A stretch of 64,000 bases of DNA from Ruminococcus sp. NK3A76 (GCF_000686125.1 NZ_JMMA01000002.1:1116001-1180000), one strand, 5' to 3'. Counted from the first letter of the stretch, positions 50,428 through 59,818 are shown. Program-made: numbers and translations. Notes: generated from the sequence alone by a model not told the origin.

Positions 50428-50456
50428 ATTATATCATATTTTTTTTGCCTTGTCAA
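50428..50456 (-). promoter_or_regulatory. promoter of the Gly-Arg-His-Ser tRNA unit
   Basis: Minus strand TTGACA (50456-50451), 17-base spacer, TATAAT (50433-50428), 40 bases before tRNA-Gly. Confidence 0.9.
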
Positions 50457-50528
50457 GCGTTTTTTTGAAAAAAATACAGAAAGTGTGAAAATAATTTCTT
50501 AATGATGATAAATATACCTATAAACAAA

Positions 50529-50556
50529 AATCCCCCGACATAAAACTGCCGGGGGG
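50529..50556 (-). terminator. terminator after tRNA-Ala
   Basis: Minus strand CCCCCGGCAG...CGGGGG stem followed by ATTTTTG. Confidence 0.85.
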
Positions 50557-50559
50557 AGA

Positions 50560-50635
50560 TGGTGGAGCATACCGGACTTGAACCGGTGACCCCCACACTG
50601 CCAGTGTGATGCGCTACCAACTGCGCTAATGCCCC
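50560..50635 (-). tRNA. tRNA-Ala (anticodon GGC)
   Basis: Acceptor GGGGCAT/ATGCTCC with one G-U pair, D arm AGCGCAGTTGGTAGCGC, anticodon loop CTGGCAG, discriminator A, encoded CCA. Confidence 0.94.
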
Positions 50636-50644
50636 AAAATATAA

Positions 50645-50671
50645 GCCCCTGCACAAAAAGCACAGGGGCAT
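50645..50671 (-). terminator. hairpin between tRNA-Ser(CGA) and tRNA-Ala
   Basis: GCCCCTGTGC...GCACAGGGGC-type stem (plus strand GCCCCTGC at 50645 with CAGGGGC near 50663), then TTATATTTT on the minus strand. It may reduce read-through into tRNA-Ala. Confidence 0.6.
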
Positions 50672-50672
50672 C

Positions 50673-50763
50673 TGGCGGAGACGGTGAGATTCGAACTCAC
50701 GAGCCCGGTTAAGGACTAACGCATTTCGAGTGCGCCCCGTTATGACCACTTCGATACGTCTCC
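50673..50763 (-). tRNA. tRNA-Ser (anticodon CGA)
   Basis: Class II tRNA, acceptor GGAGACG/CGTCTCC, anticodon loop CTCGAAA, long variable arm, discriminator G, encoded CCA. Confidence 0.93.
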
Positions 50764-50808
50764 GTTAGTTGTGAGCTGCGATGCTTTGCTACATTAAACA
50801 GCTTTAAT

Positions 50809-50837
50809 ATTATAACATATATCATTATAAAAATCAA
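50809..50837 (-). promoter_or_regulatory. promoter of the tRNA-Ser(CGA)/Ala unit
   Basis: Minus strand TTGATT (50837-50832), 17-base spacer, TATAAT (50814-50809). Confidence 0.8.
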
Positions 50838-50892
50838 TAGTTTTTTGTGGAGTTTATAAAAAATTAATATCTTTACAATTCGTTAAAAACTA

Positions 50893-50921
50893 TTGAAATT
50901 TGATTATATTTGTGATATAAT
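50893..50921 (+). promoter_or_regulatory. promoter of the NfeD/SPFH pair
   Basis: TTGAAA (50893-50898), 17-base spacer, TATAAT (50916-50921), about 58 bases before the start codon. Confidence 0.85.
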
Positions 50922-50978
50922 AATTGATGTAGAACAAAAATCATAACATATGGTTTATCATTAAGAAAGGAGAAAAAA

Positions 50979-51419
50979 ATGAGCGGAACAATGTTAATAG
51001 TCGCATGGGCAATAGCTTTTGCATTTTTTGTGATCGTTGAAGTAGCAACACCGGGTGCGCTTGTATCGATCTGGCTTGGTATCGGTGCGCTTTTTGCTAT
51101 GTTCTGTGCAGTCGGAGAGCTGCCATTCTGGGTACAGCTGCTCGTGTTCGTCGTTTCATCGACTGTCCTTCTGATAGTCACACGGCCTTTCGTCAGGAAA
51201 TTCCAGGGCGAGGTCAAGGAAACGAACTATGAGCTCAATGTCGGTAAAACGGCTATCGTTACTGAAGATATAGATAACGAGAAATGTCTTGGCCGTGTCA
51301 ACCTTGACGGTACTCATTGGGCTGCAGTTTCAGCAGACGATGTGTTTATCCCTGCCGGGACGTCCGTTACTGTCCGTGAGGTGAGCGGTGCAAAGCTCAT
51401 CGTTGCAAAACAATTATAA
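50979..51419 (+). CDS. NfeD-like membrane protein (short form)
   Basis: Protein of 146 residues with three hydrophobic segments (about 4-22, 28-47, 52-70) and a C-terminal OB-fold-like domain (NVGKTAIVTEDIDNEKCLGRVNLDG ... GTSVTVREVSGAKLIVAKQ). It lacks the serine-protease domain of long NfeD. Short NfeD proteins pair with SPFH proteins in membrane microdomains; the next gene is one. AAAGGAG precedes the ATG. Confidence 0.92.
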   Translation: MSGTMLIVAWAIAFAFFVIVEVATPGALVSIWLGIGALFAMFCAVGELPFWVQLLVFVVSSTVLLIVTRPFVRKFQGEVKETNYELNVGKTAIVTEDIDNEKCLGRVNLDGTHWAAVSADDVFIPAGTSVTVREVSGAKLIVAKQL

Positions 51420-51440
51420 TCAATAAGGAGAGAAATCAAA

Positions 51441-52433
51441 ATGGGAGTTGGCGGTTATATTTTATTGGGACTTGCGATATTTGTTATCCTTGTTATTATA
51501 GGTAATATCAAAATAGTTCCTCAGGCTTATGTTTATGTTATTGAAAGACTCGGTGCGTTCCATGCAGCATGGAATACCGGCCTTCACGTTACAATACCTT
51601 TCTTCGACAGAGTTGCCAAGAAGGTATCCCTTAAGGATCAGGTGCTTGATTTCAAGCCCCAGAGCGTTATCACAAAGGATAACGTATCTATGCAGATAGA
51701 TACTGTTGTCTTCTTCCAGATAACCAACGCTATGCAGTTCACATACGGCGTTGAACGTCCTATCTCTGCTATCGAGAACCTTACAGCTACTACACTCCGT
51801 AATATAGTTGGTAACCTCGACCTTCAGCAGACACTTACATCAAGAGATATCATCAATACAAATATCACTAAGATACTCGACGAGGCTACTGACCGTTGGG
51901 GTATCAAGGTTCAGAGAGTCGAGCTCAAGAATATCCTTCCTCCCCGTGAGATACAGGAGGCTATGGATAAGCAGATGAAGGCCGACAGAGAGAAGAGAGA
52001 GAAGGTAACTCAGGCAGAGGCTGAGAAGGAAGCTCAGATACTCGTTGCAGAGGGTGAAAGAAACGCTAAGATCCTTCGTGCAGAGGCTGATAAGCAGGCT
52101 CAGATACTTAAGGCAGAGGCTGAAAAGCAGACACTTATACTCCACGCAGAGGCTGTAAGAGAGCAGAAGATGCGTGAGGCAGAGGGTGAAGCTCAGGCTA
52201 TCAATATGGTTCAGCAGGCACTTGCTGACAGTATCGTTAAGCTCAATGAAGCTAACCCGAACGAGCAGGTCATCCAGCTCAAGAGCCTTGAAGCATTCTC
52301 TAAGGCTGCTGACGGTAAGGCTACAAAGATCATTATCCCGAGCGAGATACAGGGCCTTGCAGGTCTTGCAGCAGGTTTAAAGGGCACTATCGCTGACGGC
52401 GGTAATGTCGTAAATACAAGTGTAAGGCAGTAA
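51441..52433 (+). CDS. SPFH/Band 7 family protein (QmcA/stomatin-like)
   Basis: Protein of 330 residues: an N-terminal membrane helix (7-24), the SPFH core (VPQAYVYVIERLGAFHAAWNTGLH, VSLKDQVLDFKPQSVITKDN, AIENLTATTLRNIVGNLDLQQTL) and a long Ala/Glu-rich coiled coil with repeats of the type AEAEKQ. It forms membrane scaffolds and lies 21 bases after the nfeD-like gene, a conserved pair. Confidence 0.95.
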   Translation: MGVGGYILLGLAIFVILVIIGNIKIVPQAYVYVIERLGAFHAAWNTGLHVTIPFFDRVAKKVSLKDQVLDFKPQSVITKDNVSMQIDTVVFFQITNAMQFTYGVERPISAIENLTATTLRNIVGNLDLQQTLTSRDIINTNITKILDEATDRWGIKVQRVELKNILPPREIQEAMDKQMKADREKREKVTQAEAEKEAQILVAEGERNAKILRAEADKQAQILKAEAEKQTLILHAEAVREQKMREAEGEAQAINMVQQALADSIVKLNEANPNEQVIQLKSLEAFSKAADGKATKIIIPSEIQGLAGLAAGLKGTIADGGNVVNTSVRQ

Positions 52434-52440
52434 CTTTTTT

Positions 52441-52467
52441 AAGGGGCAATGCATATTGCCCCTTTTT
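52441..52467 (+). terminator. terminator of the NfeD/SPFH operon
   Basis: AAGGGGCAAT, loop GCAT, ATTGCCCCTT then TTT. Confidence 0.9.
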
Positions 52468-52503
52468 GTAAATCATCATCAGAAAACGATTGGGGAAATT
52501 CTC

Positions 52504-53046
52504 TTGAAAAAGATCATTTGCCTTGCATTGTGCCTGCTTGCCATGGTGCTGCCGGCCTGTGAGAGTGCTGCGTCATCTTCCGGCTCTGCAAAGTCAACTG
52601 ACAGCTCGTCGGGGCAGACTTCATCAAAGAGCTCTGCTGACAGCTCAGAGCAGGACAGATCCACAACTGCCACAAAGCAAGAAACACAAGCCCCTGCCGG
52701 CGATACTGAGACGGATACCAATACCGCATCACAGGCGGAGTATGACTCTGAGAACTACGTTCTTCCTGCCGATGCTGTGAAGATAGACTTTACAAAAGCT
52801 GACCCTTCAAATGACGAGATAAAGTTCTTGTTTGATGAAGAGGGCAGGGTGGTCTCGTATAAGTACTCAGCCAAGGGTAATGATATCATAGTTACGTATA
52901 GCTATAAAGAAAACAAAGTAAATGTCTATAGCTTTATAGACGATAACGTCTATGCTTACGAGGAATTCAAGCTGCCTGAATATGATAATAACGGCGGCTT
53001 CTGTGAGTATAACGGGTATTATTTCAAAGGCTATTCCTTTGAATGA
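52504..53046 (+). CDS. small lipoprotein, 180 residues
   Basis: LKKIICLALCLLAMVLPAC is a type II signal peptide with lipobox LPAC; a Ser/Thr/Gln-rich linker of about 65 residues follows, then a beta-rich domain of about 90 residues (VSYKYSAKGNDIIVTYSYKE). The start is a TTG at 52504 with GGGGAAA upstream. The longer frame from 52456 would put residues before the signal peptide inside the terminator of the previous operon. Function unknown. Confidence 0.78.
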   Translation: MKKIICLALCLLAMVLPACESAASSSGSAKSTDSSSGQTSSKSSADSSEQDRSTTATKQETQAPAGDTETDTNTASQAEYDSENYVLPADAVKIDFTKADPSNDEIKFLFDEEGRVVSYKYSAKGNDIIVTYSYKENKVNVYSFIDDNVYAYEEFKLPEYDNNGGFCEYNGYYFKGYSFE

Positions 53047-53109
53047 CCATATATTCTGATACCATGTCCTTATAATAAGGGCTAATAAAATATTAGGAGG
53101 TATATTTTT

Positions 53110-53784
53110 ATGAATGTAGAAGTTAAGGGTACTCCGTTGCCGGTGGCTATCTGTCACCTCGCATCGGGCGAGCAGATCATCACCGAGAAGGGCGCTATGA
53201 GCTGGATGTCTCCCAATATGCAGATGGAGACTAAGGGCGGTGGCCTCGGCAAGATGTTCTCCCGTGCTCTCCAGGGCGAAGCAATGTTCCAGAATATCTA
53301 TACCGCTATGGGCGGCGAGGGTATGATCGCTATGGGTTCGAGCTTCCCCGGTGATATCATGGTGCTCGACGTTTCCCAGACACCTATCATTGCACAGAAG
53401 TCCGCATTCCTCGCAAGTGAGTCAACTGTTGTTCAGGAGATGCACTTCAAGAAGAAGCTCGGCGCCGGCCTTTTCGGCGGTGAAGGCTTCATCATGCAGA
53501 AGTTCTCCGGCACAGGTAAGGTCATCCTCGAGATCGACGGCTCTGTTATGATGTATGAGCTCCAGGCCGGTCAGTCTATGCTTGTCGACACAGGCTGTCT
53601 TGCTCTTATGGACGCTACAGTTAATATGGAGATCGAGACTGTCAAGGGTCTTGGTAACAAGCTCCTCGGCGGTGAAGGCTTCTTCAATACTAAGGTAACA
53701 GGCCCTGGCCGTGTATGGCTCCAGACAATGCCTGCAAGCAACCTTGCAAGCGTAGTTGCTTCTTATATCACGACAAGCAGCTGA
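53110..53784 (+). CDS. AIM24/TIGR00266 family protein
   Basis: Protein of 224 residues with repeated Gly-rich beta motifs (LGKMFSRALQGEAMFQNIYTA, LGAGLFGGEGFIMQKFSGTG, LGNKLLGGEGFFNTKVTGPG) diagnostic of the TIGR00266/AIM24 family, a double trefoil-like fold. The bacterial role is not established. TTAGGAGG lies 9 bases before the ATG; it has its own terminator. Confidence 0.92.
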   Translation: MNVEVKGTPLPVAICHLASGEQIITEKGAMSWMSPNMQMETKGGGLGKMFSRALQGEAMFQNIYTAMGGEGMIAMGSSFPGDIMVLDVSQTPIIAQKSAFLASESTVVQEMHFKKKLGAGLFGGEGFIMQKFSGTGKVILEIDGSVMMYELQAGQSMLVDTGCLALMDATVNMEIETVKGLGNKLLGGEGFFNTKVTGPGRVWLQTMPASNLASVVASYITTSS

Positions 53785-53802
53785 TAAACTGATGATACTT
53801 TG

Positions 53803-53842
53803 CAGCGCTGCTCCTATTTGTGGAGCGGCGCTGTTTTTTTTT
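53803..53842 (+). terminator. terminator of the AIM24-like gene
   Basis: CAGCGCTGCTCC (53803-53814) with GGAGCGGCGCTG (53822-53833) and eight T. Confidence 0.92.
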
Positions 53843-53854
53843 GCGCCCTGATAC

Positions 53855-53883
53855 TTGAAAAAAAAATCCGTTTGTGGTATAAT
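53855..53883 (+). promoter_or_regulatory. promoter of the aminotransferase gene
   Basis: TTGAAA (53855-53860), 17-base spacer, TATAAT (53878-53883), 41 bases before the start codon. Confidence 0.82.
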
Positions 53884-53923
53884 AATAGTGTATGATTTAT
53901 TATTGAAAGGACTGTGTTTTTTA

Positions 53924-55126
53924 ATGGAATTCAAGTTTTCTGAAAAGGTCGCACATCTCCAGGCATCAGCTATAAGAGAGATACTTAAGCATTCAGCCGA
54001 TCCGGCTGTTATATCCTTTGCCGCAGGCTCTCCTGCACCCGACGCTCTCCCCGTAAAGGAACTGGAGCAGATCTCAAAGGAGCTTATCGCCGAGGAACCT
54101 AATATAGTATTCCAGTACGGCGTTACCGAGGGCTATACCCCTTTGCGTGACGAGGTAAAGAAGATACTCGCCAAGAAGGGCGTTTATAACCCTGAGTATG
54201 ACGAGGTGATGATCACAAGCGGTGCTCAGCAGGCGAATGAGCTTTCTGCAAAGGTTCTCTGCAACGAGGGCGATACTCTCCTTGCTGAAAAGCCCAGCTT
54301 CATCGGCTCGCTCAATGCTTTCAAATCCTACCATGTTGACCTTCAGGGCGTAACACTTGAAGACGACGGCATAAATATCGCAGAGCTTGAAGAAAAGCTC
54401 AAAGCCGGGAATGTAAAGCTCGTTTATCTTATCCCTAACTTCCAGAATCCTACAGGCAATACAATGTCCTGGGAAAAGAGAAAGGCTGCATTTGAGCTTT
54501 GCAAAAAGTACGGCGCAGTTATCCTTGAAGATAACCCCTACGGCGACCTCCGCTTTGCAGGCGAGGATATAAAGAGCATCAAGACTCTTGACACCGAGGG
54601 CAGCGTTATCTATTCCGGCACATTCTCAAAAATTCTTTCACCCGGTATAAGAGTAGGCTATGTATGCGCTCATAAGGATATCGTTCAGAAGATAGTTGTC
54701 TGCAAGCAGGTGGCTGACGTTCATACTACCATGTGGTCGCAGATGCTCGCTTACAGGTTCTTAAAGAAGTATGACCTCGATGAGCATATCGAAAAGCTCC
54801 ATAAGGTATATGAAAGAAAGACAAACCTTATGCTCTCCGAGATAGCCAAGAACTTCTCATCTAAGATAACATATACAAAGCCCCAGGGCGGCCTGTTCAT
54901 CTGGTGTACTCTCCCCGAGGGCGTGACAACACAGCAGATGCTTGATTTCTGTACAAAGGCTGTCAAAGACTATAAGGTGGCTATCGTTCCCGGTACTGCC
55001 TTCTATATCAATGAATCTGACGAGACACGCTCGTTCAGGCTCAATTTCTCAACACCTACAGACGAGAATATCGTAAAGGGTATTGAGATACTCGGCAAGC
55101 TCTCAAAGGAAATGTTCGGTGACTGA
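53924..55126 (+). CDS. PLP-dependent aminotransferase (class I fold, 2-aminoadipate/LysN-like)
   Basis: Protein of 400 residues. The PLP-binding Lys lies in IYSGTFSKILSPGIRVGY; NFQNPTGNTMSWEKR and EDNPYGDLRF bind the cofactor; FRLNFSTP carries the carboxylate-binding Arg. The start MEFKFSEKVAHLQASAIREIL is typical of the MocR-like/2-aminoadipate aminotransferase branch, without a GntR DNA-binding domain. ATG 53924 has GAAAGG upstream; an in-frame TTG at 53855 lies in the promoter. The amino-acid specificity is open. Confidence 0.92.
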   Translation: MEFKFSEKVAHLQASAIREILKHSADPAVISFAAGSPAPDALPVKELEQISKELIAEEPNIVFQYGVTEGYTPLRDEVKKILAKKGVYNPEYDEVMITSGAQQANELSAKVLCNEGDTLLAEKPSFIGSLNAFKSYHVDLQGVTLEDDGINIAELEEKLKAGNVKLVYLIPNFQNPTGNTMSWEKRKAAFELCKKYGAVILEDNPYGDLRFAGEDIKSIKTLDTEGSVIYSGTFSKILSPGIRVGYVCAHKDIVQKIVVCKQVADVHTTMWSQMLAYRFLKKYDLDEHIEKLHKVYERKTNLMLSEIAKNFSSKITYTKPQGGLFIWCTLPEGVTTQQMLDFCTKAVKDYKVAIVPGTAFYINESDETRSFRLNFSTPTDENIVKGIEILGKLSKEMFGD

Positions 55127-55149
55127 TTAATAATAAGATGAGGTTGTAA

Positions 55150-57942
55150 ATGCAGAGTGCAAGATATCGTGACCTGTTCCGTGAGATAAGAAAGTCTTTC
55201 GGAAGGTATTTTTCAATAATGCTGATAGTTGCGCTCGGCTGCGGCTTCTTCTCGGGCATCAAGGCAACTATGCCTGATATGGTAGACAGCGCAAAGGAAT
55301 ATTTTGATGAAAACAACCTTATGGATTACCGCCTTATGTCGTCTATCGGCATCAAGTTTGAAGATGTTGATGCCGTGCGTAAGGCTGAGGGTGTCAGCGG
55401 TGCTGCCCCGGGCTATGCAAAAGATGTGTTCTATAACTACGACAACAAAAGCTGTGTGCTCAAAGTCATGTCCTATAGCAACACTATCAAGCCCGACAGC
55501 AATAATTACCTGAATTCCCCGGTAGTCCTTGAAGGCCGCCTGCCTGAAAAGTCGGGCGAGTGCGTTGTTGAGAAAAAGCTCTCCTCGCCGTCAACATTTG
55601 TTGTCGGCAATACCCTTAAGCTCGAATCAGCCTATGAGAATGAGGATATCCTTTCAACATTCAAGACGGATACATATGAGATAGTAGGTATCATAACTTC
55701 ACCCCTGTATATCGGCTATGACCGTGACGCTACAGATGTCGGCAGCGGTGAGGTGCTTAGCTATATAATGGTGCCTGAGACTGATTTCGTGGCTGATTAC
55801 TATACAGAGATTTTCATAAGCCTTGAAGGCCTTGAAGATATGGAGCCTTTCTCTGACGAGTATAAAGAAGCTGTCAGAGAGAAAAAGCAGGCTGCGTATG
55901 AAGCCTTTTCAAAAAGCGTTAAAGAGCGGTTCGATGTCCTCAAATCAAGGGGCGAGCGTGATATCACAGTCTTGGAGCGCAATATCAGCGCCCTTGATAC
56001 AGCGCTTTCTATGTCACAGTCTGACCTGAAAGCTGCCATGCAGAATTATGAAGCACAGCTCTCGCAGCTTGATAAGGATATACAAAAGGCTGATGCTAAC
56101 GGCCAGAGCTCGCTGCTTCTTAAAGGTCAGCGTGCGCAGATACTAATGCAGTATACTGTTGTAAGCGATATCTGCTCCGGCGATAAGGAGAAGATAGAAA
56201 GCTATCAGAAGCAGGCCGATGAACTCAAAGCCCAGGCTAAGGAGTATCAGGAAAGTCTTGCAAATGTCAGTGAACCCACTATCTATGAGTTTGACCGCTT
56301 TGATTCAAGCGAGGACTACAGCTCGTTTTATAACGACAGCCAGAAGATCGATAAGCTCTCAAAGGTCTTTCCTGTGTTCTTTATCCTTGTTGCAGCGCTT
56401 GTCTGCCTGACAACTATGACCCGAATGGTCGATGATGAGCGTATGCTTATCGGCACATATAAAGCGCTTGGCTATTCAGGGCGTGCTGTGTGCTTTCGGT
56501 ATCTTTTCTACGGCCTTAGTGCAGCGCTGATAGGCTCTGTCGCAGGCACGGCAGTCGGTATGCAGGTCTTCCCGAAGATAATCTACCGCTGCTATAAGAT
56601 GATGTATAATATGCCGAGCATAAATACACCCTTCAAGATAGATTACTGTGTCTACTGTGCAGCCGTTTCTCTCGGGTGTGTGGCAGTCTCTGTGCTGTGG
56701 GCGTGCTGGGTGTCGCTTCGGTGTGCTCCCTCTGAGCTTATGCGTCCGAAAGCGCCTCCTCCCGGCAAAAGAGTCATCTTTGAAAAAATGCCGCTTATCT
56801 GGAGCAGGCTCGGCTTTCTGTCAAAGGTCACAGTGCGTAACCTGTTAAGATATAAAAAGCGTTTTGTCATGACCATAGTCGGTGTTGCAGGCTGTGCGGC
56901 TCTTATCATGACAGGCTTCGGGCTTAAGTATTCGATAAGCTCTATGGCGTCACTCCAGTTTTCTGATATATGGCTGTATGACGGGGTGATAGCCTATGAT
57001 TCCACAAAAGGCTATACCTCTGAGCAGTGCTTTGAGGCGCTTGATGATTACAAGCAGATAACCGATAAGATGCCCTCTCGTAAATATATGTCCCAGTGTA
57101 CTGATGAAGAAGGCGTTATGCATACAGCCGACCTTGTAATAGTAAGCGAGCCGGATAATTTCGGCAATTTTGTAGAAATGACATCAATTGACGGCAACGT
57201 CACGCTTAACGATAATGAGGTGATTATCACCGAGAAGCTGAGCCAGCTGATGAATGTCAGCGTGGGTGACACTATCGGTATCAACATCACCGAGCTTGGC
57301 CGCTGTAATGTCAGAGTAGGCGGCATCATGAAAAACTATATCATGCACTATGTCTATATGACGCCTGCGTTTTTTGAAAACACATACGGCTTTATACCTG
57401 AGTATAATATGGCTTTCTTCAAAGCAGAGGAGGGCTGCGACACAGAGGAGCTCAAAGCAGACCTTATCAGGGATAAGCATTTCCTCGGCGTTTCGTTTAA
57501 GGCGGATTCGTCAGAGGGATTTGTAGATTCGCTGTCATCGCTTGACGGTGTGGTAGTTATGCTGATAGTCTGTGCCGGGTTTTTAGCGACTGTCGTGCTT
57601 TATAATCTTGCCAATATCAATATCACAGAGCGCCGGCGTGAGCTTGCGACGCTTAAAGTCCTTGGCTTTTACGACACCGAGACGAGCGCTTATATCTACC
57701 GTGAGAATATAGTCGGCACACTGCTTGGTATCCTTGCAGGCTTCATTCTCGGGGCGGTGCTCCACCACTTTGTTGTCATTACCTCAGAGGTCGATATGGT
57801 AATGTTCAACCGCTCGCTCGTGTGGTATTCCTATGTATATTCTGCTGCGATAACAATAGTCTTCGCAGTGCTTATAAATATTCTGATGCACTTCAAGATA
57901 AGGCGCATCGACGAAGTTGAATCACTTAAATCTGTTGAGTAA
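55150..57942 (+). CDS. large FtsX-like ABC transporter permease
   Basis: Protein of 930 residues. Helix 1 (about 18-38) is followed by a large extracytoplasmic domain with a coiled-coil insertion (about 240-370, many Lys/Glu/Gln). Two FtsX/MacB permease units follow, each of three to four helices: KVFPVFFILVAALVCLTTMTRMVDDERMLIGTYKALGYS, and near the C-terminus AGFLATVVLYNLANINITERRRELATLKVLGF. Such permeases usually work with a LolD/MacB-type ATPase, but no ATPase gene is adjacent. A 68-residue membrane protein follows 14 bases later. Confidence 0.9.
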   Translation: MQSARYRDLFREIRKSFGRYFSIMLIVALGCGFFSGIKATMPDMVDSAKEYFDENNLMDYRLMSSIGIKFEDVDAVRKAEGVSGAAPGYAKDVFYNYDNKSCVLKVMSYSNTIKPDSNNYLNSPVVLEGRLPEKSGECVVEKKLSSPSTFVVGNTLKLESAYENEDILSTFKTDTYEIVGIITSPLYIGYDRDATDVGSGEVLSYIMVPETDFVADYYTEIFISLEGLEDMEPFSDEYKEAVREKKQAAYEAFSKSVKERFDVLKSRGERDITVLERNISALDTALSMSQSDLKAAMQNYEAQLSQLDKDIQKADANGQSSLLLKGQRAQILMQYTVVSDICSGDKEKIESYQKQADELKAQAKEYQESLANVSEPTIYEFDRFDSSEDYSSFYNDSQKIDKLSKVFPVFFILVAALVCLTTMTRMVDDERMLIGTYKALGYSGRAVCFRYLFYGLSAALIGSVAGTAVGMQVFPKIIYRCYKMMYNMPSINTPFKIDYCVYCAAVSLGCVAVSVLWACWVSLRCAPSELMRPKAPPPGKRVIFEKMPLIWSRLGFLSKVTVRNLLRYKKRFVMTIVGVAGCAALIMTGFGLKYSISSMASLQFSDIWLYDGVIAYDSTKGYTSEQCFEALDDYKQITDKMPSRKYMSQCTDEEGVMHTADLVIVSEPDNFGNFVEMTSIDGNVTLNDNEVIITEKLSQLMNVSVGDTIGINITELGRCNVRVGGIMKNYIMHYVYMTPAFFENTYGFIPEYNMAFFKAEEGCDTEELKADLIRDKHFLGVSFKADSSEGFVDSLSSLDGVVVMLIVCAGFLATVVLYNLANINITERRRELATLKVLGFYDTETSAYIYRENIVGTLLGILAGFILGAVLHHFVVITSEVDMVMFNRSLVWYSYVYSAAITIVFAVLINILMHFKIRRIDEVESLKSVE

Positions 57943-57956
57943 AGGAGTTTATTAAA

Positions 57957-58163
57957 ATGGAAGAAAGATTTGAAGATCACAAGATCATGGTACCTTATTT
58001 CTGGCAGTGCCTTGCAATGTTCCTGCTGGGTATAATCGTAGGCTTTATCGTTTCACCTGTTAAGAACGGTGTCAGCATCGGCAATAACAATCATATCGTC
58101 GGCAATGATGACGACGACGATATCTGCGGCATCGAATGTGATGACGAAACAGAAGAAATTTGA
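57957..58163 (+). CDS. small single-helix membrane protein, 68 residues
   Basis: Charged N-terminus, one helix (LAMFLLGIIVGFIVSPV), then a short domain NGVSIGNNNHIVGNDDDDD with an acidic end containing two Cys (CGIEC). AAGGAG lies 9 bases before the ATG. It lies between the permease and ychF; an accessory role to the permease is possible but unsupported. Confidence 0.75.
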   Translation: MEERFEDHKIMVPYFWQCLAMFLLGIIVGFIVSPVKNGVSIGNNNHIVGNDDDDDICGIECDDETEEI

Positions 58164-58184
58164 TATGGAAGGAAATCATAATAT

Positions 58185-59279
58185 ATGAAGTTAGGTATGG
58201 TAGGTCTTCCCAATGTCGGGAAGAGCACACTTTTTAATGCACTTACAAATGCAGGCGCTGAGTCGGCAAACTATCCGTTCTGTACTATAGAGCCCAATGT
58301 GGGCATAGTATCTGTCCCTGATGAAAGGCTCGATAAGCTCGCAGAGATGTATCACCCTGTAAAGTTTACCCCTGCAACACTTGAATTCGTTGATATCGCA
58401 GGCCTTGTAAAGGGCGCATCCAAAGGAGAGGGTCTTGGCAATAAGTTCCTTGCAAATATCCGTGAGGTAGATGCTATAGTTCACGTTGTAAGATGCTTTG
58501 AGGACGATAATATTATCCACGTTGATGGCTCAATAAACCCTGCAAGAGATATCGAGACTATTGACCTTGAGCTCGTTTTTGCAGACGTTGAGCTTATCGA
58601 GCGCAAGCTCGACAGAACAAAGAAGGCTATGAAAGGCGATAAGTCGCTTGCTCCTATAGTTGATTTCCTTGAAAGGCTCAAAGCTCACCTTGAAGAAGGC
58701 AAGGCTGCCCGTGGCTTTGAAATGACCGACGAGGAAAGGGAAGCTCTTAAGGAAACGCCCCTGCTTTCTCTTAAGCCTGTGATCTACGCTGCAAACCTCT
58801 CTGAGGACGATTTCAGAAATAATATCGACAACAACGCAAACTATAAAAAGGTCTGCGAGATAGCAGCAGCTGAGGGCTCGGCAGTTCTGCCAATCTGCGC
58901 TCAGATAGAAGCCGAGATATCCGATATGGGCGATGAGGATAAGGCTATGTTCCTTGATGACCTCGGCCTTGAACAGTCCGGCCTTAACAGGATCATCAAG
59001 GAAGGCTATGCGCTGCTCGGCTATATCTCGTTCCTTACAGCAGGCGAGCCTGAGGTAAGAGCCTGGACTATCGTTCGTGGCACAAAGGCTCCCCAGGCAG
59101 CCGGTAAGATACATACCGACTTTGAAAAGGGCTTTATCCGTGCCGAGGTAGTGTCATTTGATGACCTTATGGCCTGCGGCAGTATGGCAGGCGCTAAGGA
59201 GAAAGGCCTTGTTCGCCTTGAAGGCAAGGACTATGTGATGCAGGACGGAGATATCGTTCTTTTCCGCTTTAATGTGTAA
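58185..59279 (+). CDS. ychF: redox-regulated ATPase YchF
   Basis: Obg-family P-loop protein of 364 residues that binds ATP rather than GTP and associates with ribosomes. G1 is GLPNVGKST, the switch region [13 protein letters not shown]3 [17 protein letters not shown], and the altered G4 NLSED replaces NKxD, the hallmark of YchF. The C-terminal TGS domain ends [20 protein letters not shown]-type RBS upstream. Full length. Confidence 0.97.
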   Translation: MKLGMVGLPNVGKSTLFNALTNAGAESANYPFCTIEPNVGIVSVPDERLDKLAEMYHPVKFTPATLEFVDIAGLVKGASKGEGLGNKFLANIREVDAIVHVVRCFEDDNIIHVDGSINPARDIETIDLELVFADVELIERKLDRTKKAMKGDKSLAPIVDFLERLKAHLEEGKAARGFEMTDEEREALKETPLLSLKPVIYAANLSEDDFRNNIDNNANYKKVCEIAAAEGSAVLPICAQIEAEISDMGDEDKAMFLDDLGLEQSGLNRIIKEGYALLGYISFLTAGEPEVRAWTIVRGTKAPQAAGKIHTDFEKGFIRAEVVSFDDLMACGSMAGAKEKGLVRLEGKDYVMQDGDIVLFRFNV

Positions 59280-59290
59280 GGAGCATTCTG

Positions 59291-59815
59291 ATGAGAGAAC
59301 TTGAAACGCAGCGGCTAAGGCTTCGGTATATCACCGAGGAGGATACACAGCAGATATTCAGCTGCTGGGCGAGTGACCCCGAGGTCGCAAAATATGTGAC
59401 CTGGAAGGCTCACAGAACAATCGATGACACCAGGGAGATCATGCACTACTGGCTCGATGAGTATAAAAAGCCTGACCGCTACCGCTACGGTATCGAGCTT
59501 AAAACAGACGGCACGCTTATCGGTATGATAGATGTCGTGGGCTTTCATAACGGCGCACCTGTCGTGGGCTATTGCATGGGCAGGGCATACTGGGGCAACG
59601 GCTATATGACCGAGGCTCTCGGCGCAGTTGTCAAAGAGCTTTTTGAAAACAGCTTTGATACTATAGTTATCGAGGCCGTTGCTGATAATATCGCCAGCAA
59701 TAAGGTGATCTTAAAAAACGGCTTCAAGCTCGTCGCAGAAAGGGAAGATGCTCTTTCACCTCAGAAGCCTGATGAGAAAGTCAAGATAAACTCCTACAGA
59801 CTCTATAAGCAATAA
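59291..59815 (+). CDS. RimJ/RimL-type GNAT acetyltransferase
   Basis: Protein of 174 residues beginning MRELETQRLRLRYITEEDTQ, the usual start of the RimJ/L group. The acetyl-CoA loop is YCMGRAYWGNGYMTEALGAVV and the C-terminal N-I-A-S-N-K-V-I-L-K-N-G-F segment matches the family. Probable N-terminal protein or small-molecule acetylation. It starts 11 bases after ychF, with GTAAGGAG overlapping that stop, and is followed by a bidirectional terminator. Confidence 0.9.
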   Translation: MRELETQRLRLRYITEEDTQQIFSCWASDPEVAKYVTWKAHRTIDDTREIMHYWLDEYKKPDRYRYGIELKTDGTLIGMIDVVGFHNGAPVVGYCMGRAYWGNGYMTEALGAVVKELFENSFDTIVIEAVADNIASNKVILKNGFKLVAEREDALSPQKPDEKVKINSYRLYKQ

Positions 59816-59818
59816 AAT

